Shown: positions 36,348 to 46,266, counted from the first letter of the stretch. The stretch: DNA of 64,000 nt from Propionibacteriaceae bacterium (GCA_009780915.1 WQZD01000013.1:1-64000), one strand, 5' to 3'. Numbers and translations: made by a program. The notes: generated by a model not told the origin, from the sequence alone.

Positions 36348-38741
36348 TCACCAACCGGTGTCGATCGCGATCCGCGGAGCGAACTTCGCGCTGCCCATGC
36401 CCTGGTAGTAGTACAAGATACGAGTCGTGTTATTGCGACCGATGATGTCGCCCTTGCCGTCTCCGTTGAGATCGGCGCCGCCCGCCATCGTGTATCCGTT
36501 CCAACTATTACCGGCGATCTGACGGGGATTGAACGTGCCGTCCCCCCTGCCGGTGTACTGATAGAGCAAGCCGTTCATGTTGATGCCGAGGATGTCCGCC
36601 TTCCCGTCACCGTTGAGATCGCCAGCCGCGTAGAGGGACCACCCGGTCCATCCCCACCCGACTTGGACCCGCTGTGCGAACTTCCCAGTGCCGAGCCCGG
36701 CGTACATGAAGAGCAAGCCATTCGGGTTGACGCCGAGGAGATCGGCTTTCCCGTCGCTGTTCAGGTCGCCCACCGGGATGAGCCGCCAGCCCGTCCATCC
36801 AGAGCCGACCTGCCGAGCGGGACCGACCGCCCCGCCGCCGAGGCCCGGATAGAGCCACAGGTTCCCATCAGGAGTGATGGCCAGGATGTCGGCGATCCCA
36901 TCGGAATCCAAGTCGCCAGGCCCGTAGATCTGGACGCCGCCGAATCCCGAACCCAGGCTGATCGGCTGGCCGAGGGCCCCAGTCGCCGTCCCTGGGTACA
37001 CCCATGCGACGCCCTTGGCGTCGACCGCCAGGATCTCTCCACGCCCGTCTCCCGTCATGTCCGCGCCCAAGGCGAACCACTGCATCGGCTTCGTGGGTTG
37101 GGGGAGCCCACAGGTGGGATCCGTGTTGATGACGCCGCCGTCATAGCCTCGGTACTGGCCCAGGATATTGCCGGTGGCGGTGAGGCAACTCTTCACATTG
37201 ATCGTGCTCGCCGTGTTGGCGAAGACGCCCCACTGCTGGTTCTCGTCAGCGGTGACCGTGTTGAACGTCACCGTGCCCGAGGTGGCGGTGAGACCGTGGC
37301 GAACATTGCAGTTGAAGGTGCCGGACCCCGTGGCCGTCACAGTGGCCACGTCGAGGTAGAGCCCGAAGAAGGCGTTATAGCTCGCCGTCACATCCGTGAG
37401 CGACATGGTCGACCCCGTCGTGATCACAATGCCACTGCCTTCGTTGGAACTCGCCGTGATGCCCGCCGTCGCGGTGAACGAACTCGTGTCCGCCACCCCG
37501 ATACCGGTGCTGCCATTGGAGTCGAAGGTGTTGCCGGTGCCCGTGACAGAGACCTTGACGTTCCCGGTCGCAGTGGCAGAGGACTTGCCGGCGTACAGCC
37601 CATACCCCGCGTTCCCGTTCAGCGTGTTCGAGCTTTGGAGGACGATCGACGCCCCTCCGGCGCCCTGGATGCCGATGAGCCCGTTACCGCTGACACTGGT
37701 GCCCGACAGGGTGACGATCGTCCCCGTGTCCTGAGCCCAGATCCCGCTGTTCTTGTTCTGGTCCAAGAAGCTGTTGGCGATCGTCACCGAGGCTTTCCCC
37801 GATGCGCTCAACCCCACGTACCCATTGGTGTCGGACGTCACCCGGGTCAGTTTCACCTGTGACGACCCATCGGCCAAGATTCCGCTCTTCGCTGGGGCGA
37901 CGAGCCCGTTCGAGCTGGTGCTGACGTCGGTGAGCGTGGCCGTGGCCCCGCCTTGGATGAGCACACCGTACCCACTATTGCCTTCGACCACGGTGTTCCC
38001 GCTGACGGTGACGACTCCGCCGTTCACCGCCAGTCCGTTCTGCGTGTTGTTCGTCAGCGTGCTCGTGGTGATGGTCAACTGGGAGCCGGTTCCGCTCATC
38101 GAGGCGCCATTGGTGCCGTTCTGGGTCATGGTCGAGTTCGCGACCGTGGCCGATCCACCCGTCTGCACCAACAGACCATTGGCCGTGTTCCCCGTCATCG
38201 TGGTGTTCGTGACCGTGTTGCCGGTCGAACCGCTCTCGAACACGGCCCCGTGGGTGCCGCCCTTGAAGGTGGCGGAGTCGACGATGACATTGTTCACCAC
38301 GGAACGCAGGACCGCCTGGCCGTTGCCGACCCAGGTCCCGCCGCATATCGTGAGCCCGTCCCCCAACGGGACGATGAGGTTACGCCCGGCCGTCGCCATC
38401 GTGATCGTGGCGCCCGTGGCCTGGATGACGGTCTTCGCGGGCGTCCATATCGATGACGCTCCCGAGATGGTGTACGCGCCCGGCGGGAACTTCACCACTC
38501 GCTGCGTCGCTCCGGCGCTGCCGGGGAACAACGTGTTCAACTGCGATGTGATGTCCCCCGTCCCGCTCACCGTCACGGTGGGCGTCGCACTGCACACTGC
38601 GGGCGTGGGACTGGCGGCTTCGGCCGTCGAGGCCAGCAGCGGATAGCCCATGAGGGGCAGGACAGTCAGCACGCCAACAATAAGAGCTCCCCCAGCTCTG
38701 AGCTGCCTCATCACGGGCAGCGACCAGTTATTCTTCCCCAT
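36348..38741 (-). CDS. Secreted right-handed beta-helix protein with FG-GAP/VCBS cassette
   Basis: 797 residues with a signal peptide (hydrophobic around LIVGVLTVLPLMGYPLLAS, ending near AEAA). Residues 60-540 repeat short strands about every 22-25 residues (GNTVTNTTMTGNTANGLLV, NSTMTQNGTNGASMSGTGS), the pattern of parallel right-handed beta-helix proteins that bind or cleave polysaccharides. No lyase-type catalytic residues can be named. The C-terminal 250 residues carry the same FG-GAP cassette as the two downstream genes. The start has a GAGGGG site. The protein could bind the cell's own surface polymer or a host glycan. Confidence 0.82.
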   Translation of the reverse strand: MGKNNWSLPVMRQLRAGGALIVGVLTVLPLMGYPLLASTAEAASPTPAVCSATPTVTVSGTGDITSQLNTLFPGSAGATQRVVKFPPGAYTISGASSIWTPAKTVIQATGATITMATAGRNLIVPLGDGLTICGGTWVGNGQAVLRSVVNNVIVDSATFKGGTHGAVFESGSTGNTVTNTTMTGNTANGLLVQTGGSATVANSTMTQNGTNGASMSGTGSQLTITTSTLTNNTQNGLAVNGGVVTVSGNTVVEGNSGYGVLIQGGATATLTDVSTSSNGLVAPAKSGILADGSSQVKLTRVTSDTNGYVGLSASGKASVTIANSFLDQNKNSGIWAQDTGTIVTLSGTSVSGNGLIGIQGAGGASIVLQSSNTLNGNAGYGLYAGKSSATATGNVKVSVTGTGNTFDSNGSTGIGVADTSSFTATAGITASSNEGSGIVITTGSTMSLTDVTASYNAFFGLYLDVATVTATGSGTFNCNVRHGLTATSGTVTFNTVTADENQQWGVFANTASTINVKSCLTATGNILGQYRGYDGGVINTDPTCGLPQPTKPMQWFALGADMTGDGRGEILAVDAKGVAWVYPGTATGALGQPISLGSGFGGVQIYGPGDLDSDGIADILAITPDGNLWLYPGLGGGAVGPARQVGSGWTGWRLIPVGDLNSDGKADLLGVNPNGLLFMYAGLGTGKFAQRVQVGWGWTGWSLYAAGDLNGDGKADILGINMNGLLYQYTGRGDGTFNPRQIAGNSWNGYTMAGGADLNGDGKGDIIGRNNTTRILYYYQGMGSAKFAPRIAIDTGW

Positions 38742-38902
38742 GTCAGTCCCCTCTCGGTGTCGATCACAGCGGGTATAAATAAGATGTCACTTAATACCAG
38801 GAACTGTAGCACCGTACACGGCATGAGGGAATAGAGAGGGAAGAGTGGGAACCGGCGATCACCTGACCGCCGGGCCCACGGAGACGAGAGGGTGGTCGAC
38901 GA

Positions 38903-41146
38903 CTATCCGTATCTCTTCTGCAGGTAGGCCAAGGTCGTCGGCGGGACGAGTTCAGCGATCCCGTCGAAGTCTTTGCCCTCCAACAAGGCCCGCACCCTCG
39001 ACGCGCTGATGGGCGCCCCGGAGGTCTCCTTGCGCGCGATCACGTCGAACTCGACGCCATTGGGAGGAAGGACCCGCGCCATCGTCGCATTGTACTGACG
39101 GGTCACCATGTCCAAGGGCTCCTCACCCGCGAAACGAACAGTGATTCCCAGCTCCTTGGCGATGTGCCTCGCGAAGAGGGCGACGTCTTGCGTCGGGTCC
39201 ACGACGGCCGTCGGATTCTCGCTCTTCGAGAAATAGTCCGGGAACGTCAGGCTGGAGATGATGAACCGCCCGCTGGGGAGGACCTTGACGTTCTCCAGGT
39301 CAGCCGTCCCCTGGCGCACCAACTCGATACGATCCGCGAAGGGGAAGACCGACTTGTCCTCCTCGACGACGAGGACATACAAGAAGTCGCACTTCTTCGC
39401 GGAGGACTCGACGAGGTACCGGTGGCCGAGCGTGAAGGGGTTGCAATTGACGACGACCGCCCCGATGCGACCCGTGCAGTCGACCTTGTTCTCATCGAGG
39501 AACGCCAGGTAGGCCTGGAATTCTGGGGTGTCCTGGACGGGCATGGCGTCCCTGACGACGAGTTGGCCAGGGGCCCGCTCGATGGGCGCCACCCGAGTCG
39601 GCGCCGGCTGCCCGGCATCGGAGTCGAAGGCGATTCGCGCGAGTTCCTCTCCGACCACCTCCTGGCCGCGTGCGTTCAGATGGTTCAGCCCGCTCCAGAT
39701 GAACACCTCCCCGAAGTCATGGGGCCGGTCCATGAGGTGGCTGAGGTCGTAGTACGGGACGCCGCTCGCCTTGGCCGCCCTCGGAAACTCCATGCCGAGA
39801 TTGTTGCCCGCGATGATGAAGATCTGATCCCCAGGGACAAGCTCCACATCATCGATCAACCGTGCCGTCTCTTCTTTCTTCTGAGCGTTGCACGCCATGT
39901 CGACCACGCGATAGGCCTCAGGGCCGAACCGCTCGTTGACGACCCCTTGGAGGTAGCTGGCGATCGTCTCGGAGTCGTCGCCGTAGTAGTTGGTCGCCGA
40001 ACTGTCGCCCACGATCCACACGGTGTTATGGAAGATCACGGGCGCCCCGGGCACCACACGGCGGCCGTCACGGTAATGGAAGTACGGGTTGTCCGTGTCG
40101 GCGTTGATCGTGTACCCATGTCGAGGGATCGTCGCCGGCTGGCACTCGAGGACCAAACGGACGAACTCCTCCCAGGTGTGGCGATCACTGCGCACGGGCT
40201 CGAAGCGGTAGCCCCAGCGCTCGGGATCCTGTTTCAACAGGGAGGCTCCGATGGAGTCGGGGTCCCCCAGGATCTCCTGCTCGCGCGGAGAAGGATTCTT
40301 GATGTTCTTCAGCGAGGGCGCGTTGACGACCCGTACCGTGACACCGCTCTCGCGCAGGCGGAGCGCCTGGTCCAGGAGCGCTTTCGTCCCGAAGGTCCAC
40401 TTCGCGGCCAACTGGGCGATGTCGAACCATCGCAGCAGCGCCAGGCCGGGGGCCCGCTTCCTCAACTGGTCGGGGACGCTCGCCGTGCCACCGATGACGA
40501 GCAGGCAGTCGGCGTCGATGTCGCCCATGCGGTCGCTTCCCACGGACGAGACATCGTCGGTCTGATAGTAGGCGAAGTCGCTCACGATATGGGTGACGCG
40601 GACGTGGTCCGACGCCAACAAGTCACGCAGGATCACCGAGGACGCCGGGCCGCTGTCGCACCAGACCGCGACGGTCGTCACGAGGCGTGCCTCGTGCAGG
40701 TACTGCCCGACCAGCGAAGGCCCGGCGCCCTGATAGGCGCAGACATAGTCGTACCACCGCTCCGGCTCGCTCTTCGGCAGCCTGCGCTGAGCCGCGGCCA
40801 GCACATGCCCGTCCGCGTCCACGAGAGGGATGTACTTGAGGAACTTTCCGCGGGAGAACCGGGTGACGACCTGCGTGTGCACCGCCTGTTGGATCGCGAT
40901 GATGTCCCCCGGGTCGCAGGTGGACGGCACTGTGACCGCGTTGATGTGGATCATGTAGTCGGCGATGGACTTCTTCGGGGAGTAGTCCTTGGCCACCTGA
41001 TGCCGGGTGACGTACCCGACGAGCTTGCCCGCTTTCGTCACCAAGATGACCATGCTGGTGCTGGTCCACGCCAGCCGAAACAGATCCGCGCTGTCAGCAG
41101 CACAGTCGATCTGGCTGACCTGATCCAGTTCGATCATCTCGTACAT
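38903..41146 (-). CDS. CBS - SGNH hydrolase - citrate-lyase-ligase-like nucleotidyltransferase fusion
   Basis: About 747 residues, four regions. A CBS-domain pair (about 5-125) would bind an adenine nucleotide. A Rossmann-like domain follows (about 140-290). The SGNH hydrolase domain (about 370-520) has VGDSSATNYYG (block I), AGNN (block III) and the catalytic-type GLNHLNARG (block V). The C-terminal domain (about 545-748) has NCNPFTLGHRYL and ISASRVRALL, the HIGH-like and ISSS-like motifs of the [citrate lyase] ligase (CitC) nucleotidyltransferase family. There are no citrate-lyase genes nearby. The neighbours suggest adenylate activation and transfer of an acyl group in polymer modification; that is inference. 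ATG 41146 has a GAGGTG site. Confidence 0.78.
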   Translation of the reverse strand: MYEMIELDQVSQIDCAADSADLFRLAWTSTSMVILVTKAGKLVGYVTRHQVAKDYSPKKSIADYMIHINAVTVPSTCDPGDIIAIQQAVHTQVVTRFSRGKFLKYIPLVDADGHVLAAAQRRLPKSEPERWYDYVCAYQGAGPSLVGQYLHEARLVTTVAVWCDSGPASSVILRDLLASDHVRVTHIVSDFAYYQTDDVSSVGSDRMGDIDADCLLVIGGTASVPDQLRKRAPGLALLRWFDIAQLAAKWTFGTKALLDQALRLRESGVTVRVVNAPSLKNIKNPSPREQEILGDPDSIGASLLKQDPERWGYRFEPVRSDRHTWEEFVRLVLECQPATIPRHGYTINADTDNPYFHYRDGRRVVPGAPVIFHNTVWIVGDSSATNYYGDDSETIASYLQGVVNERFGPEAYRVVDMACNAQKKEETARLIDDVELVPGDQIFIIAGNNLGMEFPRAAKASGVPYYDLSHLMDRPHDFGEVFIWSGLNHLNARGQEVVGEELARIAFDSDAGQPAPTRVAPIERAPGQLVVRDAMPVQDTPEFQAYLAFLDENKVDCTGRIGAVVVNCNPFTLGHRYLVESSAKKCDFLYVLVVEEDKSVFPFADRIELVRQGTADLENVKVLPSGRFIISSLTFPDYFSKSENPTAVVDPTQDVALFARHIAKELGITVRFAGEEPLDMVTRQYNATMARVLPPNGVEFDVIARKETSGAPISASRVRALLEGKDFDGIAELVPPTTLAYLQKRYG

Positions 41147-41210
41147 CACGGCACCTCTTCACTCACGGGCTAGACGACCACCTTGGCACAAGCAGGCGGC
41201 CTGCACAACA

Positions 41211-42092
41211 TCATGATGCCCTCCACGGCCAGCGCCGCCGTGGAGGGTCGACGACGGGAGCGGGGACGAAGAACCGGTTCTTCGCTGTGCTCGCGCTGAA
41301 GTCCAGGAAGAACTCGGCCCGCTCAGGGGCCGTGGACGCCGACAGGACCATCGCCTCGATCTGACGGAAGTCCACGGTCTGCTCCGGATCGAAGGAATAG
41401 ATGTACTCGTCGCCAGGGTACGTGCGCCATGCGTTCGTCTTCGCCTGGGTGAATCGGTGCGCGCTGGCGCCGACGTGGAAGACGCCGCCACGGATCTGTC
41501 GGGCCGGGTTTCCTCCCCACGCGGTGTTGGAGGGGATGACCTTGCCCGCGCAGAACGCCGAGGCTCCCAGAACGGCCCCGGAGCCGATCATCGTCCCCTT
41601 CCACACGCGAGCGTCTTGCCCGAGCCAGACGTGGTCCCCGATGAAGACGCTTCGGGACTCGTTGACACGGGTGTGAGTCTCGCAGTCATAGATGAGGTGC
41701 ACGTCCGACGTGCGCACGAACACATTGGACGAGAAGAGGCCGTCGCCGCCGATGATGATGTTGCAGTGCTCCGAACACTGCAGAGTGATCCGAGAGTTGA
41801 AGTAGTTGTCAGCGCCAATGTAGCAGAAGTTGTCGTTGTTCACCAGGACGTTCGCGATGACCGGCTTGACGCCGCGGTCGATGAAGACCAGGCCATTGTC
41901 GCCATTGAACGTGATGACCGTGTCATGGAGAACCGTCGCCCCGGCCTTCCCTGAGCCATCGGACGTCTGGGTCGCGAGCAGGTTCCCTTCGCCGACGAAC
42001 ACGACCTTCGACCGGATGAACTCGACGTCTCCGAGAACGCTATTGCCCCTCAGACTCCCGACCTGTTCCATCGAGGTGATCTCCTGGGACAT
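41211..42092 (-). CDS. Hexapeptide-repeat (left-handed beta-helix) acyltransferase
   Basis: 293 residues. The middle carries left-handed beta-helix turns ([IV]-G-x-x-x-x repeats such as IIIGGDGLFSSN, VFIGDHVWLGQDA, GTMIGSGAVLGAS), ending in the typical AWGGNPARQIRGG. A His in LIYDCETHTR could be the catalytic base of an O-acetyltransferase. The first 60 and last 60 residues are not recognised. It follows the CBS-SGNH-CitC gene in the minus-strand cluster, spaced about 60 bases. It probably acetylates a sugar of the surface polymer from acetyl-CoA. Confidence 0.82.
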   Translation of the reverse strand: MSQEITSMEQVGSLRGNSVLGDVEFIRSKVVFVGEGNLLATQTSDGSGKAGATVLHDTVITFNGDNGLVFIDRGVKPVIANVLVNNDNFCYIGADNYFNSRITLQCSEHCNIIIGGDGLFSSNVFVRTSDVHLIYDCETHTRVNESRSVFIGDHVWLGQDARVWKGTMIGSGAVLGASAFCAGKVIPSNTAWGGNPARQIRGGVFHVGASAHRFTQAKTNAWRTYPGDEYIYSFDPEQTVDFRQIEAMVLSASTAPERAEFFLDFSASTAKNRFFVPAPVVDPPRRRWPWRAS

Positions 42093-42246
42093 GCACCCGC
42101 TCCTTCCCGCTCCCTTACGCGCACAGTGACGACGCCGTGAGCCTGATCGCCATGGCCCTTCGCCTCAGTCGGCGCCGGCGACCCACGACACAGACAGTAC
42201 GCCTAGTATCACAGAGATATCCAGTGCGGGCAAGGGCGCCAGCCCC
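42093..42246. other. Spacer between acyltransferase and pyruvyltransferase genes
   Basis: 154 bases without a gene or clear hairpin; it may contain the acyltransferase promoter. Confidence 0.25.
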
Positions 42247-43527
42247 TCACGTGTGCGTACGGGAGAAGGCGCGGCGCACCTGGGAGGCTCTGCGGACGAT
42301 GCCGTCCCATCGGAGGTTGCCGACGGGCTCGCCCAGGGCCTTCTTCACAGCGTACACACGCGCCGAGCGGTCGCCCACGTGCACCGGCGCGGGGAACTTC
42401 GTGGCGGCCAGCGCGTGGTCGAAACGCGCCGGCGACTCACCGGGGAGGTACGTGTGTCGCAGATCGTTGCGCTCCAGGAACGCCGTCATCCTGGCCCAGC
42501 GACCGGCGTGTCCCGACACCGTGGGCCCCCAGTCGGACCTCTCGTACAAGGACGCGGCGTCGATCGGCGTGGTCGGCGTCAACACCTGTCGGGGGATCTC
42601 GTGGTAGTCGGCCAGTTCGAGGGTCCGCGAGTCATGGGCCAGCACGGTCGCCGGGATCCCGGCCAGCAAGGCGACGATGTTGCCGTGGATGCGCGAGCCG
42701 AAAGAGTAGTCGAACCCGCTGAGGTACCGCATCCACGTGGACGGGTCCAGGCAGAAACGCGTCCTGCCCTGCGCGAGGAGCGGATGGTCCATGGTCGTGG
42801 CGGAGCCCTGGGGCTGGGGACGGGTGGCGAAGTAGGTCCCGGTCAGCATCATGCCGAGGGTCAGATGGTCTTGGGCCGTGTAGACCAGGTTGGGGTAGCG
42901 CTCCGCGTGGTCCACGGACACCGGGGCCATCGCGGGCACGTACGGGGAGATGTTCATGGAGATCCGTGAGAGCTGGTCCACCTCACGATCCGTGTGGCCG
43001 ACGGCGAGGTCGGGCCCGGCCATGAACATCGAGGGGCACCCCACCACGTCGACCACATGGTCGCCGAACCCCAACCGTTTCAGGTACGCCGCGGTGACCT
43101 CCCCGCGTACCCCCATGGACGCGGAGCGATTCAACACGGCCGTCACGAAGTCTGTCACCACCTCGTCCAGGCTGGACGCGGGGATACGGCCAGACAAGGG
43201 CCCCTGGCACCCCACGCCGAGGACGACCACGGGGATGGTGAGGTGGTTGAACAGGTCGGTCATCGCCCTCAACTCATCGGCGAAGGACTTCCGGAACGCG
43301 TCAGCCAGGGGCACGACCACCATGTCATAGGTGTCGTTGACCCGCTTCGGATCCAGCCGGGTGAATTTGCGCGCGTCGATCTGGGCGTCCCGTGTGGACA
43401 ACAGGCGGTACACCGCCTGGGAGAAGACCAAGTTGCCGACGTTGTTGCCGATCAGATTCTTGGCCAGGGTCTTGCTCGCGTCGGCCACCTGGAACGGGCT
43501 CTTGTGAGCTCGTACGAGAATCCGCAT
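42247..43527 (-). CDS. Polysaccharide pyruvyltransferase family protein
   Basis: About 426 residues of the PF04230 type (CsaB/WcaK), which transfer pyruvate from phosphoenolpyruvate to form a ketal on a polymer sugar. Motifs include GNNVGNLVFSQAVYRLL near the start, VVLGVGCQGP, and the conserved GSRIHGNIVALLAGIP near residue 310-325. Pyruvylated wall polymers in Gram-positives anchor SLH-domain proteins, but no SLH domain is seen here. The frame opens at GTG 43533; ATG 43527 is chosen. It is a separate gene between the acyltransferase and the second GT2-TagF fusion. Confidence 0.85.
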   Translation of the reverse strand: MRILVRAHKSPFQVADASKTLAKNLIGNNVGNLVFSQAVYRLLSTRDAQIDARKFTRLDPKRVNDTYDMVVVPLADAFRKSFADELRAMTDLFNHLTIPVVVLGVGCQGPLSGRIPASSLDEVVTDFVTAVLNRSASMGVRGEVTAAYLKRLGFGDHVVDVVGCPSMFMAGPDLAVGHTDREVDQLSRISMNISPYVPAMAPVSVDHAERYPNLVYTAQDHLTLGMMLTGTYFATRPQPQGSATTMDHPLLAQGRTRFCLDPSTWMRYLSGFDYSFGSRIHGNIVALLAGIPATVLAHDSRTLELADYHEIPRQVLTPTTPIDAASLYERSDWGPTVSGHAGRWARMTAFLERNDLRHTYLPGESPARFDHALAATKFPAPVHVGDRSARVYAVKKALGEPVGNLRWDGIVRRASQVRRAFSRTHT

Positions 43528-43628
43528 CGTCACGTGTCAGTCCCATCTCGTCTCGGCCTCGCGCCGACCGTCCTTCTCGTCATCTTACCCCGCACGCCGC
43601 CTGGCGCAGTCGGGAGAGCCGAGGCCCC

Positions 43629-46160
43629 TCAGCCACGCTCCAGCCAAGCGCACACGCGATCGGCGAGCCGGCTCGCCGCGTGCCCGTCGTCCAGCGGGGC
43701 GACCACCTTGCGCAGCGCGGCCCGGCGACTGTCCCATGCTCCGCGGTTATGCACAGCCTCGATGATCGCCCCCGGCACCTGCTCCCGTCGTGAGACGCAG
43801 GCGCCGGCGATCGTGTCGCCGTACTCCCAGAGGGGTTGCACAGCATGCATGTATCTCTCCTTGTCAGGAGTGAAATACACCATGGGCTTGTCCGTCAAGA
43901 GATAGTCGAACCTCATCGAGGAGTAGTCGAAGAGCCCGAGGTCCGAGGCGATCATCAGCTCGTTGACGTCCGGGTACCCCGTCACGTCGACGACCCCCCG
44001 GCCCGTGGGCGCCCGCCATCCGGCCTTCCTGTGGGAGGGATGGCCCCGCATCGCCACCACGTACCCATTGCCCAGCCGTCGCGCCAGCCACGCTGGGTCG
44101 AGGATCCCCACGGGCGAGGACGCCGACGGGTCCTGGGCGGCGTACCCACGATAGGTGGGGGCGTACAGCACGCACACCTGGTCGGGACGGACGCCGAGAC
44201 GGGCCCGCACCTGCTCGCGCAGCCCCTCGCGGGGGAGCACCAGGGCGTCATCGCGGGGCGACCCCAGCTCCCACATCTCGGCCCTGATCGGCAGAGTCTC
44301 GCGGTAGAGCCGGGTGGCCAGCGGCGAGGGGGACACCAGCGCGTCCCACGCTCCCAACGCGTGGAGGGACATGGCCATCTGGGCCTGGGTCGCGCCACTG
44401 TCGCGCCACACGGGCACCCCCACACCCGCGAACGGGTGCCCGTGGTGGGCCTGGACGACCCGTTGGCCGGGCCGCCTCACGAACTCGCCCGGCAGGGCAT
44501 GGGTCGCGCACACGACACTGCTCGTCGCCAGGGCCTCCCAGTACGCCTGGGTGCCGACGACCACGCTCCTGTGGCCCCGCGGGCGCGCCGTCTTCGCCGA
44601 CTCCACCTCCCAGACCACCAGGTCGGACAGTCCGCGACGGTCCAGTTCCTGGGCCAAGGCGAGTTGGCTGTCGCAGGCGACTTCCCCGGGCATGCCCTGG
44701 AGGTACACCTGGGGCCGGGTCGGGGCGGCAGTCCTCCAGTACCAACACCTCAGGGCGGCTGATCCGCTCTCACCCGTGGCGTCCCCGGGGGTTTGCGAGG
44801 CCACGACCTCATGGATGTCCGACTCCGCGCACGCCTGGTACGTCGCGTGGTCCAGGATGGCCGCAGGCGAGATCCGCGCGACCTGGTCGGGACCGGGGAC
44901 CCGGGCCGTGGCGGGCACATCGATGGTCGCGTCACGCCCCCAGCGGGGCAACCACCCCGTCAGGCGTCCCGTGGCGTCGCGGGAGTACACCCAGTTGGCG
45001 CAGATCCGACCGCCGGCGAACAGGAAGGATCGGACGGTGGCGAGGTCGGCACGCATGACGAGAGCCTGGAGGACTCGATCGGGCACGCTCACCTGCCGGT
45101 CGTACGCCTCCTGCCCGATCTCGCCGATGGCCCAGCTGAGGAACTCCGCGGCGACCTTCTGGTACCGCGACGACGCCACCACCAGTTGCGACAGCGTCAA
45201 CTGCTCGGTGACAAGGATCTGCGCCAACCGTGCCCGGCGGATCTCGCCGAGGCCGGCGTCCTCCAGGAAGTCCGCGGTGTGGCGATAGGCCTCGACCCGA
45301 TGGATGAGGTTGTCCACCTCGGCCGCCTGCTGGGTCGTCGCGTCCTTGGTCTCCCGTCGGCGCCACTGCAGGGCGGGCTGGTGGACGAGGTCGAACGCGC
45401 GCGCCCGGACGAAGGCCCGCATGGTGAGGATCTGGTCCTCGAAGAAGACTCCCTCCGGCTGGGGGCCGACCTGGGCGTCGTAGAAGTCCCGCCGATAGAC
45501 CCGCGTGCACATCAAGGCGTTGGTCATGGCCAAGGGGACGTCGGCCAGCGTCACCCCCCGGCGGCTTCGGCGGTGCAGGTCGCGGATGTACTCGGGCGCA
45601 GGCCGACGCTTGCCATGGACGAGGATGCTGTACGAGCCGAGGGCGAAGTCCGACCCCGACCGCTCCAGCCCCATGATCGCCTGGCGATAGTAGAAGGGGT
45701 CGGCGATGTCGTCCGAGTCGAAGAAGGCGAGGTAGCGACCACGCGCCTGCGCCGCGCCGGTGTTGCGCGCGGCCCCAGGACCGGCGTGCCGACCATGGAT
45801 GAGGCGGACGCGGGGATCACGGCACGCGGAGACGATCTGCGCCGTGGCGTCCGTGGACCCGTCGTCGACGACGATGATCTCGACATTGGGCCATTGCTGA
45901 CGCAGCAAGCTCGCCAGAGTCTCGCCGATGTACGCCTCGGTGTTGTACGCCGCGATTACAATCGACAATAGTGGCATTCCTGGATATCGTGGCACGGGGA
46001 CCATCCCTTGGAGGTGACGCGCCTTCCTGCGTGCCGCCTGCAGGTGCGTCCATGCCCCGTCGGACACCGTCGACCTGACACCGACCCCGACACTGTGGCG
46101 CAGGTCCCGGTAGACAGATCCCCAGTCGCCCACTCGCCAGATCCGTCTCTTGTCGCCCAT
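43629..46160 (-). CDS. GT2-TagF fusion glycosyltransferase/polyol-phosphate transferase
   Basis: About 843 residues. The GT2 domain (about 60-280) has LSIVIAAYNTEAYI, VVDDGSTDAT and FFDSDD. The C-terminal TagF-type domain has VVQAHHGHPF and DLGLFDYSSMRFDYL with KPMVYF. The layout is the same as the protein at 28073-30694, but sequence similarity is only in motifs. It would extend a polyol-phosphate chain and add a sugar. Start choices are ATG 46160 (used), ATG 46169 and GTG 46196; none has a good ribosome site. It is divergent from the tarI operon. Confidence 0.85.
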   Translation of the reverse strand: MGDKRRIWRVGDWGSVYRDLRHSVGVGVRSTVSDGAWTHLQAARRKARHLQGMVPVPRYPGMPLLSIVIAAYNTEAYIGETLASLLRQQWPNVEIIVVDDGSTDATAQIVSACRDPRVRLIHGRHAGPGAARNTGAAQARGRYLAFFDSDDIADPFYYRQAIMGLERSGSDFALGSYSILVHGKRRPAPEYIRDLHRRSRRGVTLADVPLAMTNALMCTRVYRRDFYDAQVGPQPEGVFFEDQILTMRAFVRARAFDLVHQPALQWRRRETKDATTQQAAEVDNLIHRVEAYRHTADFLEDAGLGEIRRARLAQILVTEQLTLSQLVVASSRYQKVAAEFLSWAIGEIGQEAYDRQVSVPDRVLQALVMRADLATVRSFLFAGGRICANWVYSRDATGRLTGWLPRWGRDATIDVPATARVPGPDQVARISPAAILDHATYQACAESDIHEVVASQTPGDATGESGSAALRCWYWRTAAPTRPQVYLQGMPGEVACDSQLALAQELDRRGLSDLVVWEVESAKTARPRGHRSVVVGTQAYWEALATSSVVCATHALPGEFVRRPGQRVVQAHHGHPFAGVGVPVWRDSGATQAQMAMSLHALGAWDALVSPSPLATRLYRETLPIRAEMWELGSPRDDALVLPREGLREQVRARLGVRPDQVCVLYAPTYRGYAAQDPSASSPVGILDPAWLARRLGNGYVVAMRGHPSHRKAGWRAPTGRGVVDVTGYPDVNELMIASDLGLFDYSSMRFDYLLTDKPMVYFTPDKERYMHAVQPLWEYGDTIAGACVSRREQVPGAIIEAVHNRGAWDSRRAALRKVVAPLDDGHAASRLADRVCAWLERG

Positions 46161-46237
46161 GTTCTTCATCCTAGTGGCTGTCCAGGGCCGAGACACTCCC
46201 CGTGTCTCTAGCCGCCCTGAAGACCGAGCGAAATGAC

Positions 46238-46266
46238 TTGGCGAACGATTACCGAACCGGTAGGCT
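46238..46266 (+). promoter_or_regulatory. Probable promoter of the tarI operon
   Basis: TTGGCG (46238-46243), a 17-bp spacer, TAGGCT (46261-46266), about 140 bases upstream of tarI. The long leader contains a short frame ending on the tarI start. Confidence 0.5.

Noticed and set aside
30818-38741. LPXTG or transmembrane anchors at the ends of the FG-GAP proteins
   Set aside because: All three end in an IATGW- or IDTGW-type tail with no sorting signal or hydrophobic helix.
38903-41146. A citrate fermentation locus
   Set aside because: Only the CitC-like C-terminal domain is present; no citDEF, citG or citX genes are nearby.
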